From NCBI RefSeq assembly GCF_001544075.1, contig NZ_BCNT01000003.1:1-64000 (forward strand): 64,000 nucleotides of DNA, given 5' to 3'. This DNA is from Comamonas terrae. GTDB taxonomy: Bacteria > Pseudomonadota > Gammaproteobacteria > Burkholderiales > Burkholderiaceae_C. The notes under the pieces were generated by a model, which saw nothing but the letters and a program-made list of their open reading frames with translations, was not told the DNA's origin and did no database searches. This document shows positions 40,526-53,349 of the stretch, piece by piece. The translations under genes and the position numbers were made by a program. Position 1 is the first letter of the stretch, and each line of letters opens with the position of its first letter.

Positions 40526-40668
40526 AGGCCCTCCTTGGGCAGGGAACCCCGCACGCGCTGCGCGCCCGGGCGGTTTTCCGGCGACAAAATAACTGCGGTA
40601 TTTTTTCCTGCCCACTCCCTATGGCGGGACATCCGGTGCAGATGGTCTTCAACGCGGCTTTGCATCAT
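40519..40668 (-). CDS. 49-codon ORF: degenerate tandem copy of the alpha-E N-terminus
   Basis: A small ORF starts inside the ATP-grasp stop (ATG-ATGC overlap) and ends in TGA overlapping the alpha-E start (ATGCTGA). Its product begins MMQSRVEDHLHRMSRHREWA and aligns with the alpha-E protein start MLSRTADHLYWMSRYTERA. The DNA copies (40471-40525 and 40611-40665) align without gaps over 55 bp at about 80% identity. It may be a decayed duplication, yet its overlaps at both ends could couple translation of the neighbours. Expression is not shown. Confidence 0.6.
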   Translation of the reverse strand: MMQSRVEDHLHRMSRHREWAGKNTAVILSPENRPGAQRVRGSLPKEGLC

Positions 40669-42119
40669 TGCTCTCCCTCTTCCAGCACCCAGGTGTCCTT
40701 GGTGCCGCCGCCCTGCGACGAGTTGACCACCAGCGACCCCTGCTTGAGCGCCACGCGCGTCAGGCCGCCGGCCACCATCTGCACCCGGGTGCCGCTGAGC
40801 ACGAAGGGCCGCAGGTCGATATGGCGCGGCGCGATGCCGCTGTCCACCATGGTCGGGCAGGTCGAAAGGCTCAGTGTGGGCTGGGCGATGTAGCCGGCCG
40901 GATTGGCCAGCAGCGCCCGGCGGAAATCCTCGATCTCGGCCTTGCTGGCCGCCGGGCCGATCAGCATGCCGTAGCCGCCCGCACCATGGACTTCCTTGAC
41001 CACCAGCTCGGGCAGGTGGTCCAGCACATAGCGCAGGTCGTCCTGCTTGCGGCACATCCAGGTCGGCACGTTCTGCAGGATGGGCTCCTCGCCCAAATAG
41101 AAGCGGATCATCTCGGGCACATAGGGGTAGACCGATTTGTCGTCGGCCAGGCCCGTGCCCACGGCATTGCAGATATTGACATTGCCTGCGCGGTAGGCCC
41201 GCATCAGGCCCGGACAGCCCAGCGTGGAGCCGGGCCGGAACACCTCGGGGTCCAGGAAGTCGTCGTCCACGCGGCGATAGATCACGTCCACGCGCTGCAG
41301 GCCCTGCGTGGTGCGCATGTAGACCATGTCCTTCTCGACCACCAGGTCCTGGCCTTCGACCAGCTCCACACCCATCTGCTGGGCCAGGAAGGCATGCTCG
41401 AAATAGGCGCTGTTGTACATGCCGGGCGTGAGCACCACCACCGTGGGCTCCTGCACGCCGGGCGGCGCGCTGGCATGCAGGGTGTCGAGCAGCATGTCGG
41501 GATAATGGGCCACGGGCGCCACCGCATGCGAGCCGAACAGCTCGGGAAACAGGCGCATCATCATGCGGCGGTTCTCCAGCATGTAGGACACGCCCGAGGG
41601 CACGCGCAGATTGTCTTCGAGCACATGGTAGATGCCTTCGCCACTGGCATCGGGCACGCGCACGATGTCGATGCCCGCGATGTTGGCATAGACGTTGTTC
41701 GGCACCTTGATGCCTTCCATCTCGGGCCGGTACTGGCTGTTTCCGCCCACCAGCGCATCCGGAACAATGCCCGCGCGCACGATGTCCTGGCCATGATAGG
41801 CATCCTCGATGAACCGGTTGAGCGCCGTCACGCGCTGCACCAGCCCGGCCTGCATGCGGGTCCACTCGCGGGCCGGAATGATGCGCGGAATCAGGTCGAA
41901 GGGGATCAGCCGCTCGGTGCCCGCGCCACTGCCGTCCTTGTCGCCATAGACGGCAAAGGTGATGCCCACGCGGCGGAACACGATCTCGGCCTCGGCACTG
42001 CGCGCGCGCAGGTAGTCCTGCGACTGCCGGCCCAGCCACTGTCCGTAATCCCGGTAATGGCTTCTCAGCCCGGCGTCCGGAGCCGACGGGTCCAGATACA
42101 TTTCGTCCAATAGCTGCAT
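40665..42119 (-). CDS. Circularly permuted ATP-grasp type 2 family protein
   Basis: A 484-aa ATP-grasp protein of the circularly permuted type. Visible are GITFAVYGDKDG, DLIPRIIPAREW, EDAYHGQDIVR, EDNLRVPSGVSYMLENR and a C-terminal LVVNSSQGGGTKDTWVLE. Family members ligate amine and carboxylate groups and pair with alpha-E proteins, as here. The start at 42119 (MQLLDEMYLDPS) is conserved-looking; longer readings run into comEC. The substrate is unknown. Confidence 0.9.
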   Translation of the reverse strand: MQLLDEMYLDPSAPDAGLRSHYRDYGQWLGRQSQDYLRARSAEAEIVFRRVGITFAVYGDKDGSGAGTERLIPFDLIPRIIPAREWTRMQAGLVQRVTALNRFIEDAYHGQDIVRAGIVPDALVGGNSQYRPEMEGIKVPNNVYANIAGIDIVRVPDASGEGIYHVLEDNLRVPSGVSYMLENRRMMMRLFPELFGSHAVAPVAHYPDMLLDTLHASAPPGVQEPTVVVLTPGMYNSAYFEHAFLAQQMGVELVEGQDLVVEKDMVYMRTTQGLQRVDVIYRRVDDDFLDPEVFRPGSTLGCPGLMRAYRAGNVNICNAVGTGLADDKSVYPYVPEMIRFYLGEEPILQNVPTWMCRKQDDLRYVLDHLPELVVKEVHGAGGYGMLIGPAASKAEIEDFRRALLANPAGYIAQPTLSLSTCPTMVDSGIAPRHIDLRPFVLSGTRVQMVAGGLTRVALKQGSLVVNSSQGGGTKDTWVLEEGEQ

Positions 42120-42172
42120 TTTTTTCCTCTCGCTTTCCAGTCCTGCTGCAAGCCCTGTGCCAATCCGGAAGC

Positions 42173-44776
42173 TCAATCCTTCTGCGGATCGAGCGGCGCG
42201 GCATGCACATCCCAATAATGCGCCCGAATCAGGCGTTCGCAGTGCAAAGCCCCGGGCTGCGCCGACCGCCACAGTGCGGCGCCGCAGCGGTCCTGCTGCA
42301 CCACCGTGCTGCCTGCACGCTCGTAGCGCTGCACCACGGCCGGCACGGGGTGGCCGAAGCGGTTGCGGTAGCCGGCCTGCACCATGGCCCAGCGCGGCGC
42401 CAGTGCGTCTATCCATGGCGGCGAGGACGATGTCTTGCTGCCGTGGTGAGGCACCAGCAGCCAGTCCACCGGCCCCGCCAGTCCCTGGGCCACCAGCCGC
42501 CGCTCCTGCGCAGCCTCGATGTCGCCGGCCAGCAGGGCCACACGCCCCGAGGCCGAGCGCAGCCGCAGCACGCAGCTGCCGGCATTGGACGAAGTCCTGG
42601 CCGAAGGGAGGGCATCCTGCACCGGTTCGGTGCCCGGTGCCCCGGATTGGGGCATGAGCGGATGCAGGATGTCGAACGCCACACCATCCCACTGCCAGCG
42701 CTCGCCCGCCGTGCAGCGCCGGACCGGCGCCAGGTCCGCGAGCGCAGGATCCCGGATCACCGAATCCGAGCCCCAGACCGTGACGGCCGGCCCGGCACTC
42801 GTGAGCGAGCGGTGCAGGCTCAGGGCTCCGCCGGTGTGGTCGGTATCGCGGTGGCTGAGCATCATGGCATCGGGCCGCAGGCCCAGCGCCTGCAGCAGCG
42901 GCAGCAGCACGCGCTCGCCCGCATCGCTGTGCTGGCTGTACTGCGGGCCGGCGTCGTACAGCAGGCTGTGGCTGCGGGTGCGCAGCAGCACCGCGTTGCC
43001 CTGCCCGATGTCGACGGCCAGCACCTCGAACTCGCCCCAGGCCGGCCGCGGCAGCGGCCACCACAGCGCCGGCACGCAGCACATGGCGGCCACCACGCGC
43101 ACGCGCCACGGCAGCGGCGCCACCAGCAGCAGGCCGGCCCCGATGGCAACGGCCGCGGCCCACCATGCCGGCTGCGGCAAGGCGAGCACGGCCACCGGCG
43201 CCCCGGCCAGCCAGCGCAGCAGGGCCATGAGCGGCTCCAGCGCCACGGCGGCCAGCGCGGCAGCCTGCGGCAGCAGGGCGCTGGCCAGAGCCAGGGGCGT
43301 GACCAGCAGCGTTATCCAGGGAATGGCGGCCAGATTGGCCACCAGGCCGATCACGGAAACCTGGCCGAACAGCAACAGGCTCAAGGGAGCCAGCGCCAGC
43401 GAAATCAGCCATTGCTCGCGCCACAGGCCCGCCGCCTTGCCCCAGGCCCCGCCTGCCGCGGTGGCGGCCTCGCCACCCGGCTGCGAACGCCGGTCCGTGG
43501 CCAGCAGCACGCCCACGGCGACAAAGCTGAGCCAGAAACCGGCCTGCCACAGCGCCCACGGATCGGCCACCAGCACCACGGCCAGCGCCAGCAGCCAGAC
43601 CTGGGGCCAGGGCCAGCGCAGGCCCCACCATTGCAAGGCCCCCACCACGGCCAGCATGCACACCGTGCGCTGCGCCGGCACGCCCCAGCCGCTGAACAGG
43701 GCATAGACCCCGGCCAGCACGGCCCCGGCCAGGAGGGCGGCGCGCGGTGCCGGCAGCCATTGGCAGGCCCGCGCGCTCAGGCGCCACAGCCGCCCCGTCG
43801 CCCAGGCGGCCAGCCAGGCAAACATCGTTATGTGGAGGCCGGAAATGCTCATGAGGTGGGACACGCCGGTCTGCCTGAACAACGTCCAGTCCTGCCGGTC
43901 CACGGCCTGCTGATCGCCCACGGCCAGCGCCGCCACCACGCCGATGGCCGATTCGCGCTCGGATGCCCCGAGCCCCGGCCACCAGCGCTGCAGGACTGCG
44001 GCCTGGGCGCGGATGCGGTCGCGCAGCCACTGGCGCCAGCGCTGCATGCGGTAGCCGGCATCCCCCTGCAGCCGCTGCGGCGAGGGGCTTTCGCGCACAT
44101 AGCCGGCGGCCTGCACGCCCTGCTCCCATTGCTGCAGTTCGAAATCGAAGCCATGCGGATTGCGCGCGCCATGGGGGCGCTTGAGGCGCACCGTCATGCG
44201 CCAGCGCTGGCCGGGCTCCAGCGGCTCGCCACGGGCCCAGGCCGGCCCCTCGGCATCCGGCGCCGCCTGGCTGCCCCAGGGCATGTACCAGGCCAGCTCG
44301 ATCATGGATGGGAACAGGCGCTCGGGCTGCTCTGCATCCACGCGCCAGGCCTGTTCCACCTCGAAGCGCCAGCGCTGGCCCTGCGCGGTGTTCTGCAGCA
44401 TGGAGGCCATCGTGCCCTGCACCACCAGATCCTGGCCCTCGAGTTCGCCGGGCAAGGCCTGCCCCAGGTACGCATGGGCGCGCCAGCCCGTGACGGCGGC
44501 CGTCATCCCGGCTGCGCACAGCAGCACCAGCAGGCGGGACGGCCAGGTCTTTGGGCGCCGGGCGAAGCGGCGGCCGACAGCCCCGCATGCCGCAGCGACG
44601 AAACCCGCGCCCAGCAATGCCTGATAGGCCCCCAGCGGCCACAGCTGCGGCTGGGTCACCTGCCAGGCCACCCCCAGCACACAGCCCCACAAGGCCCACG
44701 ACCAGGAGGCAGGCCCGGCTTGGCGCAACGGCAAGGCGGGAACTGAAGCAGTGCGAAATTGCAACATGGCTTGCAT
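42173..44776 (-). CDS. comEC: DNA internalization-related competence protein ComEC/Rec2
   Basis: Inner-membrane channel for uptake of single-stranded DNA. The 867-aa protein has an N-terminal OB-like domain, many transmembrane helices in the competence domain (SHLMSISGLHITMFAWLA), and a C-terminal metallo-beta-lactamase domain with SHRDTDHTGG and HHGSKTSSSP. A GTG at 44824 or a downstream ATG at 44767 are alternative starts. It is followed closely (53 bp) by the ATP-grasp gene. Confidence 0.93.
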   Translation of the reverse strand: MQAMLQFRTASVPALPLRQAGPASWSWALWGCVLGVAWQVTQPQLWPLGAYQALLGAGFVAAACGAVGRRFARRPKTWPSRLLVLLCAAGMTAAVTGWRAHAYLGQALPGELEGQDLVVQGTMASMLQNTAQGQRWRFEVEQAWRVDAEQPERLFPSMIELAWYMPWGSQAAPDAEGPAWARGEPLEPGQRWRMTVRLKRPHGARNPHGFDFELQQWEQGVQAAGYVRESPSPQRLQGDAGYRMQRWRQWLRDRIRAQAAVLQRWWPGLGASERESAIGVVAALAVGDQQAVDRQDWTLFRQTGVSHLMSISGLHITMFAWLAAWATGRLWRLSARACQWLPAPRAALLAGAVLAGVYALFSGWGVPAQRTVCMLAVVGALQWWGLRWPWPQVWLLALAVVLVADPWALWQAGFWLSFVAVGVLLATDRRSQPGGEAATAAGGAWGKAAGLWREQWLISLALAPLSLLLFGQVSVIGLVANLAAIPWITLLVTPLALASALLPQAAALAAVALEPLMALLRWLAGAPVAVLALPQPAWWAAAVAIGAGLLLVAPLPWRVRVVAAMCCVPALWWPLPRPAWGEFEVLAVDIGQGNAVLLRTRSHSLLYDAGPQYSQHSDAGERVLLPLLQALGLRPDAMMLSHRDTDHTGGALSLHRSLTSAGPAVTVWGSDSVIRDPALADLAPVRRCTAGERWQWDGVAFDILHPLMPQSGAPGTEPVQDALPSARTSSNAGSCVLRLRSASGRVALLAGDIEAAQERRLVAQGLAGPVDWLLVPHHGSKTSSSPPWIDALAPRWAMVQAGYRNRFGHPVPAVVQRYERAGSTVVQQDRCGAALWRSAQPGALHCERLIRAHYWDVHAAPLDPQKD

Positions 44777-44918
44777 GCTAGCGCGGATGCTTTCATGCCC
44801 GCTTGTCGCCTGTGCCTCAGGCACCGTTACCCGGCCTCGGCCCGTTCAATCTAAAATAATTGGTTACAAAAGGGAGTTCCATTCCGAACGCGCTGGGTTT
44901 GCCGGACCAACTGAACGA

Positions 44919-46079
44919 ATGCCTAATCTCGACCTCCCGACGATCGTTGCCTATGCCGGAGGCATGGCCTGCGTCATAGGTCTCATATTGGCGGTGCTGG
45001 GCAGGAGCTTTCCGGCATCCATCCGGGGATGGGGCTATTGGGCGGGAGGCGCGATCGTGGCCGGCGGCCTGGGCATGCTGGCCCGGGGCTGGCTGCGCAG
45101 CGTGGTGTCCGAAGACGTGGCCGTCGCGGCGCAGAACATCTGCCTGATCATGACGGCAGGCCTGTTCCTCGCGGGTACCTGCGCCTTGTTCGAATGGCGG
45201 CTGCCGCGGCATTTCCTGCCGCTGCTGCTGGGCGTGGCGGTGGTTGCCTCGTGCATCTTCTTCGGCTACGAGTCCGCCCCCATCCACCGCCGCATCTTCG
45301 CGCGCGGCCTGCTGGCGGCGCTCTATGGATGCCACGCATGGGTGGTGCTGCGCCAGCCACGCACGCTTGCCACACGGGTCACCGCCGGCATCCTGGTGAC
45401 GCTGGTCGCGCTTCTCTTGCTGCGCGCCGTGAGCGGCTATCTCGCTCCCGGCACGGATGGCATCCACTCCGTCGCCTGGCTGCAGCAGGCCTATGCCGTG
45501 GGCTTTTCGTCGACGGATGTGCTGCTCCCCCTGTGCGCCATCCTCATGATGTCGGAAAAACTGCGCGGCGCGCTGGAGCACGAAACCATGCACGACAGCC
45601 TGACCGGCCTGCCCAACCGCCGCGCGGTGCTGGCCGAGCTGGACCGGCTGTTCGCGCTGGCAAGGCGGACCCGGATGTTCGTGCTGGTGGTCTTCATCGA
45701 CCTGGACGGCTTCAAGAAGATCAACGACACCTACGGCCATGAGGTCGGCGACCAGTTCCTCGCGGAGGTCGGCCGGCGCATATCGGCCGGCCTGCGCTCG
45801 GGCGACATGCTGGGGCGGATGAGCGGCGACGAATTTGTGGTGCTCGGCTTGATCCCGCCGCCCTTTTCCGATACCGCCATCAACGCCATCCGCGCCCGGC
45901 TGACGCCACGGCTGAGGGGCCGGTTTGCGTTTGCCGGCGGCAGCTTCGACTATGCCGGCGCCAGCTTCGGCCTGGTCGCGGCGGACCCGGCGGCCAGCTC
46001 GCCCGAGGCCACGCTCCGCGCGGCGGACCAGCGCATGTATGCGGAAAAACGGGCCAAGCGCATGCTTGAGGCGGCGTAA
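44919..46079 (+). CDS. Membrane-anchored diguanylate cyclase (GGDEF domain)
   Basis: Predicted to make cyclic di-GMP. Six to seven hydrophobic segments occupy residues 5-210. The GGDEF domain follows with DSLTGLPNRRAVL and active-site SGDEF at 302-306, the first Gly replaced by Ser. The inhibitory I-site RSGD (293-296) is five residues upstream, in the correct spacing. SGDEF variants are often active. It is divergent from comEC. Confidence 0.87.
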   Translation: MPNLDLPTIVAYAGGMACVIGLILAVLGRSFPASIRGWGYWAGGAIVAGGLGMLARGWLRSVVSEDVAVAAQNICLIMTAGLFLAGTCALFEWRLPRHFLPLLLGVAVVASCIFFGYESAPIHRRIFARGLLAALYGCHAWVVLRQPRTLATRVTAGILVTLVALLLLRAVSGYLAPGTDGIHSVAWLQQAYAVGFSSTDVLLPLCAILMMSEKLRGALEHETMHDSLTGLPNRRAVLAELDRLFALARRTRMFVLVVFIDLDGFKKINDTYGHEVGDQFLAEVGRRISAGLRSGDMLGRMSGDEFVVLGLIPPPFSDTAINAIRARLTPRLRGRFAFAGGSFDYAGASFGLVAADPAASSPEATLRAADQRMYAEKRAKRMLEAA

Positions 46080-46258
46080 GGCCCGGAGCCGCCTTTTCGC
46101 AGCCAGGCACCGGCCCGAGCCGCCCAGGCCATGGAGCAGCGCCGGTCTGCACCGGCCCGCAATGGCCGGCTCCGGGATTTCCGGAACCCGCTTGGCATCG
46201 GCGGCCGACCGGCTGTGTCACACTTGGCCGCCTTGTTTTCCTCTCAGATGGAGCTGCC

Positions 46259-46717
46259 ATGAGCGTTTACGACAAACTCAAAGAACTCAACATCACCCTG
46301 CCCGAAGTGGCCCTGCCGGCCGCCGCCTACCTGCCCTATATGCAGACCGGCAACCTGGTGTTCCTCAGCGGCCATGTCGCCAAGAAGAACGGCCAGCCCT
46401 GGGTGGGCAAGCTGGGCGAGAACATGAGCACCGAGGAGGGCAAGCAGGCCGCGCGCGCCGTGGCCGTGGACCTCATGGGCACGCTGCAGCATGCCTGCGG
46501 CGGCGACCTGAACCGCGTCAAGCGCATCGTCAAGGTCATGAGCCTGGTCAATTCCTCCACCAGCTACACCGAGCAGCACCTGGTGACCAACGGCTGCAGC
46601 GAACTGCTCGGCGAGGTCTTCGGCGAAGCCGGCAAGCACGCGCGCAGCGCCTTCGGCGTGGCCCAGATTCCCCTGGGCTGCTGCGTGGAGATCGAGCTGA
46701 TGGCGGAGCTGGCCTGA
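46259..46717 (+). CDS. RidA-family protein
   Basis: A 152-aa member of the RidA/YjgF family, whose archetype hydrolyses reactive enamine/imine intermediates. It has NLVFLSGHVAKKNGQPW, the late NSSTSYTEQHLVTNGCSELL and the C-terminal VEIELMAEL. The canonical catalytic Arg near the C-terminus is not obvious, so it may belong to a non-deaminase subgroup. A GGAG site precedes the start. The spacer to pdxY has a long hairpin. Confidence 0.85.
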   Translation: MSVYDKLKELNITLPEVALPAAAYLPYMQTGNLVFLSGHVAKKNGQPWVGKLGENMSTEEGKQAARAVAVDLMGTLQHACGGDLNRVKRIVKVMSLVNSSTSYTEQHLVTNGCSELLGEVFGEAGKHARSAFGVAQIPLGCCVEIELMAELA

Positions 46718-46736
46718 GGCTACGCCAGCAGCGTGC

Positions 46737-46833
46737 ATGAAAAGTGAGCTGCAATCGCGCTCTATTCATAGAATTCAGATAGAAAACCATCCCGGTTTGT
46801 TTTCTGACCTGCGATAGCAGCTCTCTTTTTCAT
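46737..46833 (+). repeat. 97-nt imperfect hairpin element
   Basis: The outer arms (46737-46758 and 46811-46833) match at about 19 positions over 22-23 nt. An inner pair (about 46774-46789 and 46796-46812) extends the structure. It contains GATAGC, linking it loosely to the repeat family. It sits between ridA and pdxY and could act as a small palindromic repeat or RNA stability element. Confidence 0.55.
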
Positions 46834-46856
46834 AGTACGCGCCGCCCCCCTGTTGA

Positions 46857-47780
46857 ATGAAGACGGAAACATACATGCCTGATCTGCCCCCCTTCGAGGA
46901 ACCGCCGCGGGTCCTGAGCATCCAGTCGCACGTAGCCTACGGCCACGTGGGCAACGACGCGGCCATGCTGCCGCTGCAGATGCTGGGCATCGAGCCCGTG
47001 GCCGTGCACACCGTGCAGTTCTCCAACCACACGGGCTACGGCGAATTCAAGGGCCAGGTCTTCACCGCCGCCCATGTGCAGGACGTTCTCGACGGGCTGC
47101 GCGCCCGCGGCGTGCTCGAGCGCTGCACGGCCGTGCTCTCGGGCTATCTGGGCGATGCCGGCGTGGGCGAGGCCATCGTCTCGGCCGTGCAGGAAGTGCG
47201 CGGCGCCCGCCCTCGCGCCCTGTACCTGTGCGACCCCGTCATGGGCGACGTGGGGCGCGGCCTGTTCGTGCGGCCCGGCATACCGGAATTCCTGCGCCGG
47301 CGCGCGCTGTCCCAGGCCAGCGTCATCACGCCCAACCACTACGAATTCGAGCTGCTGCACGGCGGCGGGCCGCTGGCCACGGTAGACGCCACCATTGCCG
47401 CCGCGCGCAGCCTGCTGGGCCAGATGCACGACGCGGCCAGCGCCCTCATCGTCATCACCAGCCTGCGCACCGACGACCTGCCGCAGGACCAGCTGGCCAC
47501 GCTGGCGGTCAACGCGGACAGCGCCTGGATGATGCAGACGCCCTTCGTGGACCTGCAGCCCCTGCCCAACGGCATGGGCGATGTGTTCTCGGCCGTGCTG
47601 CTGGGCCGGCTGATACGGGGCGAGGCCGTGCCGGACGCGCTGTCCAGCGCCGTCAGCACGCTCTATGCCCTGGTATCGCGCACCCGGCCCGGCCAGCGCG
47701 ACCTGCCTCTGGTCGCCTGCCGTGAACAGCTCACGCACCCCGGGCAGCGCTTTGCGGCCCGGCTATGGCAGGTGGGCTGA
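46857..47780 (+). CDS. pdxY: Pyridoxal kinase
   Basis: Phosphorylates pyridoxal to PLP in the salvage pathway. The 307-aa ribokinase-fold protein has VLSIQSHVAYGHVGNDAAM, YLCDPVMGDVGRGLFV, ITPNHYEFELL and the catalytic NGMGDVFSAVLLG. Start choice between 46857 and the ATG at 46875 is open, because neither has a strong ribosome site. A convergent terminator separates it from parC. Confidence 0.93.
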   Translation: MKTETYMPDLPPFEEPPRVLSIQSHVAYGHVGNDAAMLPLQMLGIEPVAVHTVQFSNHTGYGEFKGQVFTAAHVQDVLDGLRARGVLERCTAVLSGYLGDAGVGEAIVSAVQEVRGARPRALYLCDPVMGDVGRGLFVRPGIPEFLRRRALSQASVITPNHYEFELLHGGGPLATVDATIAAARSLLGQMHDAASALIVITSLRTDDLPQDQLATLAVNADSAWMMQTPFVDLQPLPNGMGDVFSAVLLGRLIRGEAVPDALSSAVSTLYALVSRTRPGQRDLPLVACREQLTHPGQRFAARLWQVG

Positions 47781-47826
47781 AAAAGCAGCGCGGGCGCCGG
47801 AAAACATTTTCTGGCGCCCGCGCTTT
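47781..47826. terminator. Convergent terminator of pdxY and parC
   Basis: Perfect 11-bp arms GCGCGGGCGCC (47788-47798) and GGCGCCCGCGC (47813-47823) with 14 nt between, flanked by AAAGC and CTTTG. Confidence 0.75.
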
Positions 47827-47870
47827 GCCGGTCCATGCACCGCAGCCGTTGCGCGGTGCAGCGGCCATCG

Positions 47871-50261
<2,391 letters not shown>

Positions 50262-50306
50262 GAATTCGTTGTGGTTTTGCAAAATTCGCCGGGTCCGGCG
50301 CCCTGC

Positions 50307-51114
50307 TCAGGGAAGCGTCGCATCCGAGACCGTGGGAGCCGGCAGCGTCATGCGGATGCGCGGCGCATTCCTGCCGGCGGCAGCGCCCGCTGCGGATGCC
50401 ATGCGCGTGCCCGCCGCCATGGGGCGTGCCGCCTGCAGCTGCTCGTAGATGCCCATGACCGCCTTGACGTAGTTGCGGGTTTCCTTGAAAGCCGGAATGG
50501 CCTGGCCCGCGCGCTGCACCGCCCCCTCGCCCGCGTTGTACGCGGCCAGCACCAGATCCAGGCGCCCCGGAAACAGCCCCATCAGGTAGTTGAGGTAGCG
50601 TGCGCCGGCCGGCACGTTGACGGCCGGGTCGGCCAGCTGCTGCTCGATGCTGCGCTTCTTGCTGGCCGCCACGCCGAAGCGCTGGGCCGTGGCCGGCATC
50701 AGCTGCATCAGGCCCACCGCGCCCTTGGGCGAGACGGCGCCGGCATCGAAGCCCGACTCCACCGCGATCACGGCCTTGAGCAGGTCGTAGTCCACGCCCG
50801 TGGTGTCGGCCGCCTTGCGCAGGTGGCCGCGCACGCTCTTGAAGCCCGGCGAGACTTCGAGGAAGCCCTGGATGCGGGGATCGGGTGTGGCCGCACCGCG
50901 CGGCATGTGCAGGCCCTGCCGATCCTGCTGGGTGCTGTCGTAGACATTGCCCTTGAAATACAGCTTGTAGCGCTCGTCCAGCGCCTCTGCGGCGAAATGG
51001 GTCACGCCCAGTTCGTCCACATAGGCCCACAGATCGGCATGCGCGGCCGGCATGTAGCCGGCCAGCGCAGCGCCGCCCGCCAGGGCAAGGCGGGCCAGGC
51101 GCCCGGGGGCCGTC

Positions 51115-51143
<29 letters not shown>
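50307..51143 (-). CDS. Lytic transglycosylase, SLT domain
   Basis: A 278-aa exported murein transglycosylase. The signal peptide ends ALAGYMPAAHA. A DUF4124-like segment precedes the SLT domain, with the catalytic Glu in AVIAVESGFDAGAVSPKGAVGLMQLMP (in pieces) and AAYNAGEGAVQRAG. Its start overlaps the parE stop by 29 nt; an ATG at 51137 is an alternative. It sits between parE and parC, so the three genes may be one transcript. Confidence 0.9.
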
Positions 51144-53097
<1,954 letters not shown>

Positions 53098-53349
53098 GGG
53101 GGCGGATTGTAGTGGCCTTGTCAGATGGAGGCTGGATAAATTCACAGTTGTTTGACTCCCAATACTCTCGCACAAACCCTAGCCCCCTGTCTTGTGCATT
53201 GGTTTGGCCGCGCGTTTGGGCAAGCCAGCCTGCCGCGCATGCGACGTCCTGCCCACGCCGAAAACCCGCAATTTCGCTACAGTCATGTATTCGACCCCAC
53301 CGCGGCCTGCGCCGATGCGCGGGCTCCAGCACCCCATTGCGGACCAGGC

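Noticed and set aside
40665-44699. A single 1,344-codon fusion of ATP-grasp and comEC
   Set aside because: The upstream part is the wrong frame of comEC. The ATP-grasp protein starts at 42119 and comEC has its own frame ending at 42173.
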